Source of the DNA: an uncultured Prevotellaceae bacterium
GTDB lineage: Bacteria; Bacteroidota; Bacteroidia; Bacteroidales; Bacteroidaceae
DNA length: 64,000 bases
Reading direction: 5' to 3'
Assembly (NCBI GenBank): GCA_902786565.1
Contig: CADACW010000014.1
Span: forward strand, 1 to 64,000
Below, piece after piece: positions 28,029-36,411 of this stretch. The position numbers and the translations under genes were made by a program. A model generated the notes under the pieces. It saw only the letters and a program-made list of their open reading frames with translations, ran no database searches and was not told the DNA's origin. Position 1 is the stretch's first letter. Each line of letters begins with the position of its first letter.

Positions 28029-28979
28029 ATGAAGATAGTAGTTCTTGACGGATATGCAGCCAACCCCGGCGACTTGTCGTGGAGCAGGCTGGAGGAGTTG
28101 GGCGAAGTGACGGTCTACAACCTCACGAAGCCGGAAGAGTTGGAGCAGCGGGCTGCCGATGCAGAAATACTGCTGACCAACAAGGTGATAATAGGCCGAA
28201 AGGAGTTGGCTCTGTTGCCGCGACTCAGATATGTGGGCGTGTTGGCCACGGGCTACAATGTGGTGGACGTGGAGGCGGCCCACGAGCGCGGCATCACCGT
28301 GACCAACGTGCCCGCCTACAGCACCGAGGGCGTGGCCCAGATGGTCTTTGCCCACCTGCTAACGGTGACCAACCGCATAGAGCACTATGCCGAACAGAAC
28401 CGCAAGGGCCGATGGAGCGAAAGTCCCTGCTTCTGCTACTGGGACACGCCGCTGACCGAACTGGACGGGAAGTGCTTCGGCATCGTGGGGCTGGGCAACA
28501 TCGGCATGCGCGTGGCTCAGATTGCCCTCGCCTTCCGCATGAAGGTGCAGGCCCTGACCAGCAAGAAAGCGGAAGACTTGCCAGAGGGTGTCAGGAAGGT
28601 AAGCATGGACGAACTACTGGCCACGTCGGATGTGCTCTCACTGCATTGCCCGCTGACGGAGACCACCCATCACTTCATCAACTCCACTTCACTCGCTAAG
28701 ATGAAACCCACGGCAGTACTCATCAACACGGGACGCGGCCCGCTGGTGGACGACCAAGCCGTGGCCGATGCCCTCGCCGCCGGCAAGCTGGCAGCCTACT
28801 GCGCCGACGTGCTGACTGTGGAGCCTCCACAGGCCGACAATCCCCTGCTGAAGCAGCCCGCCGCCTACATCACTCCCCATATTGCCTGGGCCACGAAAGA
28901 GGCTCGCGGCCGACTGATGGACATTGCCATCGACAACGTCCGCTCGTTCCTGAACGGGGAGCCGCAAAATGCTGTATAA
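28029..28979 (+). CDS. D-2-hydroxyacid dehydrogenase (glycerate/hydroxypyruvate type)
   Basis: 316 residues from ATG 28029 (MKIVVLDGYAANPGDLSW); a longer reading begins within the promoter. NAD-binding GLGNIG at about 154-159, the signature MKPTAVLINTGRGPLVDDQA, and the catalytic Arg/Glu/His set typical of the family, with His in TPHIAWATKEAR. The opening DGYAANPGDLSW is characteristic of hydroxypyruvate/glycerate dehydrogenases, so interconversion of hydroxypyruvate and glycerate is likely. It is followed 28 bp later by dcp. Confidence 0.88.
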   Translation: MKIVVLDGYAANPGDLSWSRLEELGEVTVYNLTKPEELEQRAADAEILLTNKVIIGRKELALLPRLRYVGVLATGYNVVDVEAAHERGITVTNVPAYSTEGVAQMVFAHLLTVTNRIEHYAEQNRKGRWSESPCFCYWDTPLTELDGKCFGIVGLGNIGMRVAQIALAFRMKVQALTSKKAEDLPEGVRKVSMDELLATSDVLSLHCPLTETTHHFINSTSLAKMKPTAVLINTGRGPLVDDQAVADALAAGKLAAYCADVLTVEPPQADNPLLKQPAAYITPHIAWATKEARGRLMDIAIDNVRSFLNGEPQNAV

Positions 28980-29007
28980 TTGCATATTAACAACAAAACC
29001 AAAGAAT

Positions 29008-31128
29008 ATGAAAAAGACTATTATGGCTATTGCTGTCACGTCAGCAATGACGATGCAATTCAGCGCCTGCCAACAGCAGACGCAGCGCGAGAACCCTTTG
29101 CTGCAGGAGAGTGCCCTACCCTACGGTGCCCCCGACTTCAGCAAAATACAAGTGGAGGACTATCTGCCCGCCTTCGAGGCTGCCATCCAGCAGAAGCGGG
29201 ACAACATCCAGAACATCGTGGAGTGTCAGGACTCTGCCACCTTCGAGAACACCATCCTGGCCTACGAGGAGAGCGGACGACTGCTGGACCGTGTGGCCAA
29301 CATCTTCTTCGCCATCGTCGATGCCGACAAGACACCCGAGATTAGCGAGATAGAGAAGCAGGTGCAGCCGATGCTGACCGACCTGGAAAACGAAATCATG
29401 TTCTGCAAGCCCCTCTTTGAGCGCATACGGAAGGTGTACGACCAGCAGCACGACGCGCTAACAGGCGAGGACAGGAAACTGCTGGAGGAAATCTACAAAG
29501 AGTTCGTGCGCAAGGGAGCGCTGCTGTCCGACGACCAGATGGAGCGCATGAAGGCCATCAACCTGCGCATTGCCGACCTGCAGCAGCAGTGGGGCGACAT
29601 GCTGCCCAACGCCACCAACGACGCTGTGGTGTGGGTGGAGACGAAAGACTCGCTGGCCGGACTCTCTGATGCCGACATCGCACAGTGTGCCAAGGATGCC
29701 GAGAGCCGTGGCGGCAAGGCGCCCTACGCCATCGTCATCGTGAACACCACGCAACAGGCACCGCTGGCCAGTCTGGACAACCGCGAACTGCGCCGCAAGG
29801 TCTATGAGGCATCCATACACCGCGCCGACGGCACCGGCAAGTACAACACCTTCGGACTGGTGTGCGAGATTGCCAAACTGAGGGCCGAGCAGGCCGAAAT
29901 CATGGGCTTTCCCAACTATGCCGCCTACTCGCTGGACAACACGATGGCCAAGACACCCGAAAATGTCTACAACTTCCTCAGAAGCCTGGTCAGCCAGTAT
30001 CGACCGAAGGCCGATGCCGAGACGAAGGCCATAGAGGACTTTGCCCGACAGAGCGAAGGCAAGGACTTCCAGCTGCAGCCCTACGACCGCTTCTACTATT
30101 CGGCCAAGATGAAAAAGCAGATGCTCAACGTGAGCGATGACGAGGTGAAGCCCTACTTCAACGTAGACAGCGTGCTGCTCAACGGTGTCTTCTATGCCGC
30201 CAACCGCGTCTACGGACTCACCTTCAAAGAGCACACCGACATTCCCACCTACCATCCCGACATGCGCGTCTTCGAGGTCATCGACAAGGACGGAACGCCC
30301 CGCGGACTGTTCTATTGCGACTACTTCCGCCGCCCCACCAAGCGCGGAGGCGCCTGGATGGGCGGCTTTGCCGAGCAGAGCCGCCAGCGTCAGCAGCTGC
30401 CCATCATCTATAATGTGTGCAACAGCGCCAAGGCTCCCGAAGGAAAGCCATCGCTGCTGACATGGGACGGGGTGACCACGATGTTCCACGAGTTCGGACA
30501 CGCCCTGCACGGACTGCTCTCCGACTGCCAGTACAACCGCCTGGGCGGCACCAATGTGGCACGCGACTTCGTGGAGATGCCGTCACAGTTCAACGAGTCG
30601 TTTGCATCGATTCCTGAAATCTTCGACCACTACGCCCGCCACTACGACACCGGCGAGCCTATGCCTGCCGACCTGAAGGAGCGCATGCTGGAGAGCATCA
30701 ACTTCCAAACGGCTTACGCCCTTGGCGAGAACCTGGCCGCTACCTGCGTCGACCTGGCCTGGCACATGCTGGCCTCAAACCAGGTGCCCACGCCGGAACA
30801 GGCTGCCACATTCGAGACCGAAGCCCTGCGGCAGATGGGGCTGCTGAACCCGCAGATTCCGCCACGCTACGGCACCAGCTACTTCAACCACGTCTGGGGC
30901 AGCGGCTATGCCGCAGGCTACTACAGCTATCTCTGGACCGAGGTGCTGGCCGTCAACATTGCCGACGTCTTTGCACAGCGCGGGCCGCTGGAGCCTGCGA
31001 CGGGCCAGGATATGCGCGATAAGATTCTGAGCCGAGGCAATACCGGCGACCTTATGCAGATGTTCACCGACTTCACCGGCATGGCCCAGCCCGACGCCTC
31101 CGGCCTGCTGAAAGCCCGCGGACTCTAA
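29008..31128 (+). CDS. dcp: M3-family peptidyl-dipeptidase (Dcp-like) lipoprotein
   Basis: 706 residues from MKKTIMAIAVTSAMTMQFSAC, a lipoprotein signal with Cys in FSAC. Zinc motif HEFGH in TMFHEFGHALHGLLSD (about 494), with the third ligand Glu downstream in EMPSQFNESFA. M3 peptidases cut dipeptides from peptide C-termini; the lipid anchor suggests a periplasmic or outer-membrane peptide-scavenging role. The family length of about 680-710 is met. A 19-bp hairpin follows the stop. Confidence 0.93.
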   Translation: MKKTIMAIAVTSAMTMQFSACQQQTQRENPLLQESALPYGAPDFSKIQVEDYLPAFEAAIQQKRDNIQNIVECQDSATFENTILAYEESGRLLDRVANIFFAIVDADKTPEISEIEKQVQPMLTDLENEIMFCKPLFERIRKVYDQQHDALTGEDRKLLEEIYKEFVRKGALLSDDQMERMKAINLRIADLQQQWGDMLPNATNDAVVWVETKDSLAGLSDADIAQCAKDAESRGGKAPYAIVIVNTTQQAPLASLDNRELRRKVYEASIHRADGTGKYNTFGLVCEIAKLRAEQAEIMGFPNYAAYSLDNTMAKTPENVYNFLRSLVSQYRPKADAETKAIEDFARQSEGKDFQLQPYDRFYYSAKMKKQMLNVSDDEVKPYFNVDSVLLNGVFYAANRVYGLTFKEHTDIPTYHPDMRVFEVIDKDGTPRGLFYCDYFRRPTKRGGAWMGGFAEQSRQRQQLPIIYNVCNSAKAPEGKPSLLTWDGVTTMFHEFGHALHGLLSDCQYNRLGGTNVARDFVEMPSQFNESFASIPEIFDHYARHYDTGEPMPADLKERMLESINFQTAYALGENLAATCVDLAWHMLASNQVPTPEQAATFETEALRQMGLLNPQIPPRYGTSYFNHVWGSGYAAGYYSYLWTEVLAVNIADVFAQRGPLEPATGQDMRDKILSRGNTGDLMQMFTDFTGMAQPDASGLLKARGL

Positions 31129-31156
31129 CCTATGGGCAGAGCGTGACAACAGGAGC

Positions 31157-31203
31157 AAATACCAGTTAGGGGCAGGCACAGGGTCTGCCCCTAACTGGTA
31201 TTT
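31157..31203. terminator. Strong 19-bp hairpin after dcp
   Basis: Perfect inverted repeat: arms at 31157-31175 and 31185-31203 (AAATACCAGTTAGGGGCAG on the left), with a 9-base loop. No T-run follows on the plus strand, so it may terminate poorly or serve as an RNA-end protector. Confidence 0.75.
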
Positions 31204-31266
31204 GAAGCGAAGTACGAAGAAAAAAAAGGAGCTGTCAAAGTACGACAGCCCGGAGATGAAAGCTAC

Positions 31267-31336
31267 ATCGCGGCTCAAGCCACGCAGCGGGGTTTTATGG
31301 GTCCTTGGGGACCCGCCGCATGGTATGAGCCGCGAT
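31267..31336. other. Structured GC-rich palindromic block
   Basis: An outer 11-bp perfect stem ATCGCGGCTCA (31267-31277) / TGAGCCGCGAT (31326-31336) encloses an inner 6-bp stem GGGTCC / GGACCC with a 4-base loop (31299-31314). It lies 40-110 bp downstream, on the minus strand, of the lectin-fold fragment's stop. It could be a structured RNA or a DNA cruciform; I cannot assign a known family. Confidence 0.5.
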
Positions 31337-31376
31337 TATGGTGAGGCGAAACCCGCGAGGGGGGAAGGATGCACGG

Positions 31377-31766
31377 TCAGTTCTTGAGCACGGGGCGAAC
31401 ACTATGCCCGCCGTAGCGGTTGTCGCCGTTGTCCGCGCTCGCACCTCCCAAACTGAAGATCAGACCGCGGGCGTAGCTCGAATACGACGGGCTGACCGTC
31501 GCCGACCAATAGAAGCCATACGTGCCCTGATATTTGAGAGAGGCGTCGGTGCCGCTGCCTGCGGCGGGAAGGAAGATGAAGTTGCTGTTACCCTCGGCCT
31601 TGCTCGTAAACTTCATGCCGCTCACCCCGGCAAAGGTCATCCACTCCTGTGTGGCGTTGTCCATCAGTTCCACGAAATCCTCGTAGGTGGGCATGCGCCA
31701 GTCGCCCGCCCAGTTGGCCGTGGCGGCATCGTCATCAGGCTGGAGTTCGGAGAGACCGTCGCCCAC
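31377..31766 (-). pseudogene. C-terminal fragment of a FISUMP / DGR-target-like lectin-fold protein
   Basis: About 130 residues read from GTG 31766; the frame is open to about 31800 with no ATG and no signal peptide. The text NWAGDWRMPTYEDFVELMDN, FIFLPAAGSG, YGFYWSATVSPS and GHSVRPVLKN is the C-terminal half of the C-type-lectin-like (Fibrobacter major paralogous) domain. The normal N-terminal half and export signal are missing, so this is likely a truncated remnant. The last 45 codons are rich in NNC codons (AGC, TAC, GAC, GGC, AAC), as expected if AAC template codons had been diversified by a retroelement; no reverse transcriptase is in the window. Confidence 0.6.
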
Positions 31767-31868
31767 AAAGTCGTTGTTAGCCTGGTACTTGGTTTTTAGT
31801 GAATTAAAAAGGGGTTAGTCTTAAAAAAATGTTCCAGCTAAACAGGTCATGAAAGAATCGCCCAAATG

Positions 31869-32957
31869 TCAATTCTCCGACAGCCGCTCCACCTCGTCGA
31901 CAGTGATGCCCAGCGTGGCGGCCACCTGCTCTGAGGGCATCGCGGCTTTCAGCGCCAGCACCGACTTCCGGAGGATGGCCTGCTGCTGTTGCAGCTTCTC
32001 GCTCTGCTCGGCCAGCTGCTCAGTCTGCTTTTCCAGCTGCACGTTCTTCTCGGCCAGCTGTACATTCTTCTCGGCCAGCTGCTCAGTCTTCTCGGCCAGC
32101 TGCTCAGTCTTCTCGGCCAGCTGCTCAGTCTGCTTTTCCAGCTGCACATTCTTCTCGGCCAGCTGCACGTTCTTCTCGGCCAGCTGCACGTTCTTCTCGG
32201 CCAGCTGCTTGTCTTTCATCAGTATCTCGGTGTCGCGCTTCTCAATGATGGAGAAATACTCGTCCTCCACGTCCATGCGGTGACGCATGTCGGCATCGGC
32301 AGCAGCCATCGTCAGGCGGTGCAGGATGCGCTCCATGTCGCTGTCGTCAGAGTAGGCTCGCTCGTCAATGCTCAGCAGCTGCTCGTCGTCGCAGTCGCGG
32401 CGGCTCTGGTCGAAGATGCTCAACACCTTGTCCAGACGGTTGTTGATCTGCCCGTGCAGACGCGGTATCTGCACGATGATGCTGTCGTGCGTCAGGCTCT
32501 CCACAAAGGGGTCGGGCAGCCCTTTCTCAACCCGGCGCTCATAGTAGTCGCGGCAGTCGTGGCTCACGTAGAGCACAGGCTCCTCGATGGCACCCACCTT
32601 GTGACCCAGCAGATAGATGGCCACCATCGGCACAGCATAGTCACCACGCATATTCTTGGGGCTGCGGTACTGCACGCCGAGGTACTGGCGGAAGCGCAGC
32701 GTCTCAGTCTCAACCCAAGTCTTCTGAAGCTCGACAAGGGTCAGGCTCTCAACACCATCCCCGTCCCTGACGGTAGCACCGAAGTCGATGCGGAACACCG
32801 ACAGAGAGTCGCGCTCGTCATTGCTGTACTCATGGGGGCGCACCTCCACACGAACCACGTCTTTCTTCAGCAGGGCAGAGAGGATGGTGCGCGCTATGCG
32901 CTCGTCCTCCATCAGATACTTGAACACTACGTCATAAATGGGGTTTGCTACTTTCAT
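31869..32957 (-). CDS. Rpn/PD-(D/E)XK-type nuclease-like protein with heptad coiled coil
   Basis: 362 residues from MKVANPIYDVVFKYLMEDER, two codons after a possible earlier ATG at 32963. The N-terminal domain (about 1-230) has the start VANPIYDVVFKYLM, FRIDFGA and LVELQKTW (a D...ExQ catalytic pattern), matching the transposase-like PD-(D/E)XK nucleases abundant in Bacteroidales. Residues 248-324 are eleven tandem 7-residue units (QLAEKNV, QLAEKTE and similar), a perfect coiled coil from a 21-bp minisatellite. The end (AAMPSEQVAATLGITVDEVERL) looks like a small helix-turn-helix. The role of such solitary nucleases is unclear; mobile or recombination functions have been suggested for relatives. 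The promoter is the palindromic type. Confidence 0.75.
   Translation of the reverse strand: MKVANPIYDVVFKYLMEDERIARTILSALLKKDVVRVEVRPHEYSNDERDSLSVFRIDFGATVRDGDGVESLTLVELQKTWVETETLRFRQYLGVQYRSPKNMRGDYAVPMVAIYLLGHKVGAIEEPVLYVSHDCRDYYERRVEKGLPDPFVESLTHDSIIVQIPRLHGQINNRLDKVLSIFDQSRRDCDDEQLLSIDERAYSDDSDMERILHRLTMAAADADMRHRMDVEDEYFSIIEKRDTEILMKDKQLAEKNVQLAEKNVQLAEKNVQLEKQTEQLAEKTEQLAEKTEQLAEKNVQLAEKNVQLEKQTEQLAEQSEKLQQQQAILRKSVLALKAAMPSEQVAATLGITVDEVERLSEN
31986..32216. repeat. 21-bp minisatellite coding a coiled coil, 11 units
   Basis: Eleven 21-bp units within the nuclease gene code for KDKQLAE, KNVQLAE, KNVQLAE, KNVQLEK, QTEQLAE, KTEQLAE, KTEQLAE, KNVQLAE, KNVQLEK, QTEQLAE and QSEKLQQ. Near-identical DNA units make copy-number change likely, and any change keeps frame. 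Confidence 0.9.
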
Positions 32958-32985
32958 AATCATCGCATATTTACGTTTTCACGGG

Positions 32986-33031
32986 CAAAGTTACAAAGAA
33001 ATCCCCGAACCGCCAAACGATTAGGGGATTT
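32986..33031 (-). promoter_or_regulatory. Palindromic promoter of the nuclease gene
   Basis: Minus strand: TTTG at 33017-33014 in the loop of a hairpin (AAATCCCC at 32999-33006 pairs with GGGGATTT at 33024-33031), then 20 bp to TAACTTTG at 32993-32986. About 40 bp of this block is repeated almost exactly at 51713-51758. Confidence 0.75.
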
Positions 33032-33050
33032 TTCTTCTATCAGTGAAAAA

Positions 33051-33089
33051 GACGGGCGAAAGTGTTTTGTTTTGTCACTTCCGCCCGTC
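33051..33089 (-). terminator. Rho-independent terminator of the 33111-33500 gene
   Basis: GACGGGCG (33051-33058) pairs with CGCCCGTC (33082-33089), extended by an imperfect inner stem. Read on the minus strand the stem is followed by TTTTT. Confidence 0.75.
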
Positions 33090-33110
33090 GATTTGTGTGA
33101 CTGTCGTCAA

Positions 33111-33500
33111 TTAAATCAATTCCGTGATATACTCCACCTCTTTACCCTCATAGAAGCGGGTTTCGAAGAGTGGACGATAACTGAAGTCGATGAAGCGGAA
33201 GAGTTGCAGAGCTACGAACTGGCGGTCATCGCTCAGGCAAACCTCCAGACGGAAATTACCGTTGGCACCGGCTGTGGGCTTGCCTTTCTGCGCGATGTCG
33301 GCAACCATCTTGTCGAGCGGCATGCTGAGAAGACGCTCCAAACGTTCACCCTCTGAGGGAGTATATTCCAGAACGGTGGCCTTGACTTGACTCTGTGTAG
33401 GCTTATAGATAGCCTTGGTTGAAAACAGTGATTTCTTAATCTCGATATGCTGATATGAGGAGACAGCAGCAGCCATCTCCAAGTTTTTGATACTTGACAT
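33111..33500 (-). CDS. Conserved-looking protein of unknown function
   Basis: 129 residues, no signal peptide or membrane helix. Charged, mixed alpha/beta text (MSSIKNLEMAAAVSSYQHIE, LERLLSMPLDKMVADIAQKG, VALQLFRFIDFSYRPLFETR). I do not recognise a domain. It has its own terminator and an AT-rich upstream region; the segment VCLSDDRQFVALQLFRFIDF suggests a compact fold rather than a chance frame. Stand-alone gene. Confidence 0.65.
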   Translation of the reverse strand: MSSIKNLEMAAAVSSYQHIEIKKSLFSTKAIYKPTQSQVKATVLEYTPSEGERLERLLSMPLDKMVADIAQKGKPTAGANGNFRLEVCLSDDRQFVALQLFRFIDFSYRPLFETRFYEGKEVEYITELI

Positions 33501-33582
33501 AGTTGTATTAAAATATAAATAAAGTTTAAAAATAAAATATGGTGTAGTTGAACGCCCCCTACCCTTTTTATCTTTTCAACTT

Positions 33583-33990
33583 TCAGCGAATGATGTGCCT
33601 CAGAGCGATGACATAATAATCGCTTGAGGCCGACACGCAGAAGGGAGCCGTCTCTAAGCGGCATCTGCAGTCGTAGTAGGAATTAAGGCGTTTGACAATA
33701 TGTTGCCGCACGGCAAAGTTGCCGAATACAGTGCCTGTTCTTTCTGTCTTCGAACCTTGTGAAGCAAGGATGCGCTGAGGGCGAGAACTACAGACGCGAA
33801 AGAGCTGCGAGGCATCGGTCAGTGTGGCCTCCTGATGGTGATGCTGCTGCGGGGTTACGAATGACGACTCACGATGCTGACAGGATGCTTCGCCAACAGT
33901 GTCACCCTGTGTCTGCCAGTTTAGCAAAACCGTCAGACACAGAGCGCAAAGAGCCGTTAATATCCTTATCGCAAACTGAACTCGTCTCAT
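33583..33990 (-). CDS. Small exported protein of unknown function
   Basis: 135 residues with an N-terminal hydrophobic segment (FAIRILTALCALCLTVLLNW) acting as signal or anchor. The rest is polar, with a His/Gln-rich stretch QQHHHQEATL and four Cys. The ending DCRCRLETAPFCVSASSDYYVIALRHIIR suggests a beta-rich, disulphide-stabilised region. A -7 box (33999-34006) ends 8 nt before the ATG, so the leader is minimal. No family recognised. Confidence 0.6.
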   Translation of the reverse strand: MRRVQFAIRILTALCALCLTVLLNWQTQGDTVGEASCQHRESSFVTPQQHHHQEATLTDASQLFRVCSSRPQRILASQGSKTERTGTVFGNFAVRQHIVKRLNSYYDCRCRLETAPFCVSASSDYYVIALRHIIR

Positions 33991-33998
33991 TTCAGCTG

Positions 33999-34006
33999 CA
34001 AAGGTA
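33999..34006 (-). promoter_or_regulatory. Promoter with near-zero leader for the 33583-33990 gene
   Basis: TACCTTTG on the minus strand (34006-33999), 8 nt from the ATG and only 4 nt past the stop of the upstream symporter gene. Confidence 0.6.
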
Positions 34007-34010
34007 CAAA

Positions 34011-35702
34011 TTATTTTCCAAATCTCGCCTCAACTACGTTAACAATATAGTCGCCAAGTTTCTCCAACTCGTTAATCATGTCCACATAGAGGGTGCCGAC
34101 GGCATAGTCGTATTCGTGATTATTCACAGCAGCGACGTTCTCGGCTTTCAGTCGTTGACGCAGTTGGTTGATGTCATTCTCAATGCGGAAAGTCTCGCGG
34201 ATGTCATGGTCGGCGCGGTGACCGTGCATCACTGTCTGCATCTGGGTGAGCGCTCTGTCGCAGAGCAGCATAAGAGTCTCCAGTTGCTCAGTCTGACGGT
34301 CGGTAAATGACTTCCCTGACTCCTGCTTGCGTTCAAGTGTACGGGCCAGCTTGTAGCAGGCGTCGCCGATGGACTCCAGTTCGCTGATTTCGCGCATCAT
34401 TTGGCGGATTTTCTGCTTCGTCTCGTCACTCAGATGGCCGTCACTCACCTGCTCCAGATAGCGGGCAATCTCAATCTCCATCATGTCGGTTGTGTCCTCT
34501 TCGTGCTCTATCTGTCGGAATAGCTCAGAGAAATCTTTCGCATCGGTCTCATAGAACAACGTGCGCACCTGTCCGAACATCTCACCGACACGCTGGGCGA
34601 AGGCGGCCGTCTCCTTCTGCGCCTGCAGAACGGCTATTTCGGGGGTTTGCACCAGGTTCGAATGGATGTATTGCAGACGGAATTCTTCTTTCTCGGGAGC
34701 GGTTTTCTTCTCGGGCAGCAGCCAGCAGACCACGCGCTCCATCTGCGGCACCAGCCAGATAAGGATTGCCGTATTGATGACGTTGAAGCAAGTGTGGAAC
34801 ATGGCCAGCACCACAGGCAACTTGGCAGTTTGTCCGCCGTCCGTCGCATCGTAGTCCACCAAGCGGCACACCATATTAATAAATGGATAGAACACAATGA
34901 GCACCCACACGACGCCAAAGACATTGAACAGCAGGTGGGCCAAAGCAGCCCGGCGGGCCTGAGTGTTTGCACCCAGCGCCACAAGATTGGCCGTAGCCGT
35001 CGTGCCTATGTTTTCACCCATCACCAAGGCGATGCCCAAGTAGATAGGCAGCACACCCGTAGAACAGAGCAGGATGGTGATGGCCATGACAGCTGCCGAC
35101 GACTGCACGATGCAGGTAATGAGCGTGCCGATGGCGAGAAATGCCAGAATAGTGAGATGGCTTGACGTGTCGAACGAGGCAAAAAAATCGACTACAGCCT
35201 TGTTGTGCTCCAGGTCCATCGCCTTGCCCGTTGCACTCAGCATCACTAGGGAGAGGAACATGAAGGCCGTGCCAAACAGAAAATCGCCCACGTAGCGGTG
35301 GCGCTTCATATAGATGAGCACCATGCCAATCAAAAACGAGGGATAGACCACATTGGTCAGATCAACGTTATAGCCCAGCGACATGATCCACGCCGTAAGC
35401 GTTGTGCCTATGTTGGCTCCCATAATGACCGAGATGGCCTGTGCCAGCGTGAGAAGTCCTGCCGACACAAACGAGACGGTCATCACCGTCGTAGCCGACG
35501 ACGACTGCACGGCGCAGGTGACGAGCGTTCCCGTCAGCATGCCCGTCAGGCGGTTGGTGGTCATTTTACCCAGGATATGACGCAATTGAGGCCCCGCCAT
35601 CTTCTGCAGAGCCTCACTCATCATCCTCATACCATAAATCAATAAACCCAGCGCACCAAGCAGTTGCAGGGCCAACACAAGATAGTTTTGATTCGTTTCC
35701 AT
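34011..35702 (-). CDS. Na+/phosphate symporter with PhoU-like domain
   Basis: 563 residues from METNQNYLVLALQLLGALGL. Two NptA-type repeats are visible through the paired motifs GTLVTCAVQSSSATTVMTVSF and GTLITCIVQSSAAVMAITILL (QSSS/QSSA being the transport signature). About eight membrane helices, then a cytoplasmic PhoU-like helical domain (about 340-563). Imports phosphate with sodium. The promoter is at 35723-35730. Confidence 0.92.
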   Translation of the reverse strand: METNQNYLVLALQLLGALGLLIYGMRMMSEALQKMAGPQLRHILGKMTTNRLTGMLTGTLVTCAVQSSSATTVMTVSFVSAGLLTLAQAISVIMGANIGTTLTAWIMSLGYNVDLTNVVYPSFLIGMVLIYMKRHRYVGDFLFGTAFMFLSLVMLSATGKAMDLEHNKAVVDFFASFDTSSHLTILAFLAIGTLITCIVQSSAAVMAITILLCSTGVLPIYLGIALVMGENIGTTATANLVALGANTQARRAALAHLLFNVFGVVWVLIVFYPFINMVCRLVDYDATDGGQTAKLPVVLAMFHTCFNVINTAILIWLVPQMERVVCWLLPEKKTAPEKEEFRLQYIHSNLVQTPEIAVLQAQKETAAFAQRVGEMFGQVRTLFYETDAKDFSELFRQIEHEEDTTDMMEIEIARYLEQVSDGHLSDETKQKIRQMMREISELESIGDACYKLARTLERKQESGKSFTDRQTEQLETLMLLCDRALTQMQTVMHGHRADHDIRETFRIENDINQLRQRLKAENVAAVNNHEYDYAVGTLYVDMINELEKLGDYIVNVVEARFGK

Positions 35703-35722
35703 ATCGTATGTTTTTGCAAGTG

Positions 35723-35730
35723 CAAAGGTA
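35723..35730 (-). promoter_or_regulatory. Promoter of the Na/Pi symporter gene
   Basis: TACCTTTG on the minus strand, about 20 nt before the ATG at 35702. Confidence 0.7.
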
Positions 35731-36130
35731 CATTCAATCCTTCTCACTGCCAAGAAAAACGTATTACGATATGATTACATTTTTCCCCGTCAGCGAGGTT
35801 TGTGCCTGTCTGCCCTGCAACTGCCTCACGATGATGTTGTCCGGATTCTTCAGTTTCGGCATTTTACGCATGGTGATTCGCACGGGCAGGACGAGCCGGG
35901 CAAGCAGAACTGCGACAGACGGCTGCACGAGGCCGTCTACGGCCGTGAGCTGGTGAGGGGACTGGCTGCAAGACAGGCAAGAACAAAATATGTTTTTCAT
36001 ACTGATATGGATACTCATTCTATGGATTGTCATTGTAGCTGTTGGCACACTAGCAAGCCAATAGTTGTATTTTCGTAACAAATAACAAGGTGTTATATTC
36101 GTCCGACCCTCGGCCGGCGACAAAAGCAAA
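35731..36130. other. Gene-poor spacer with one weak reading frame
   Basis: About 400 bases with no convincing gene. A minus-strand frame of 78 codons (35764-36000, MKNIFCSCLSCSQSPHQLTA) lacks a promoter, signal or recognisable fold, and opposing frames are equally open. Confidence 0.4.
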
Positions 36131-36152
36131 AACCGCCTGTTTAAAGGCGGTT
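36131..36152 (-). terminator. Terminator of tRNA-Pro
   Basis: AACCGCC (36131-36137) pairs with GGCGGTT (36146-36152). On the minus strand the stem ends in TTTTTGCTTTTG. Confidence 0.8.
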
Positions 36153-36165
36153 CTGCGGATTTTTG

Positions 36166-36238
36166 TCGAGGTGACAGGACTCGAACCTGCGACATCCTGG
36201 TCCCAAACCAGGAACGCTACCAACTGCGCTACACCTCG
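36166..36238 (-). tRNA. tRNA-Pro (TGG)
   Basis: 73 nt. Acceptor CGAGGTG/CACCTCG with discriminator A; D stem GCGC; anticodon stem CCTGG/CCAGG with loop TTTGGGA, anticodon TGG; T arm GGTTCGAGTCC. The CCA end is not encoded. It is flanked by its own promoter and terminator. Confidence 0.96.
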
Positions 36239-36248
36239 ATTTGCGGTG

Positions 36249-36279
36249 CAAAGGTAGCAAAAATGGATAGAACAGCAAA
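36249..36279 (-). promoter_or_regulatory. Promoter of tRNA-Pro
   Basis: TTTG at 36279-36276, 19 bp, TACCTTTG at 36256-36249, ending 10 nt before the tRNA 5' end. Confidence 0.8.
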
Positions 36280-36362
36280 TTGTGAGACGAGAAAAATGAC
36301 GATAATTGTTATTTTTTAACTAATCATACAGTCAACTGCTTGGAGGTTTCAGGAAAAAGTTG

Positions 36363-36370
36363 TAATTTTG
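36363..36370 (+). promoter_or_regulatory. Promoter of the endonuclease operon
   Basis: TAATTTTG at 36363-36370 followed by CGC, about 42 nt before ATG 36412. Confidence 0.6.
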
Positions 36371-36411
36371 CGCTCAAATCTAAGACATTGGCTTTTTCAA
36401 CTGAAAACACA

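Noticed and set aside
30775..31278. Minus-strand frame of 167 codons across the dcp end
   Set aside because: It is antisense to dcp for most of its length and crosses the hairpin; no start signal.
31204..31376. Possible group II intron end (GGTCAGTTC resembles domain V)
   Set aside because: The matching 5' strand of domain V is absent and no intron-encoded protein is near.
35764..36000. Minus-strand 78-codon frame
   Set aside because: No promoter, signal or recognisable fold; opposing frames are equally open, so it is mentioned only as weak.
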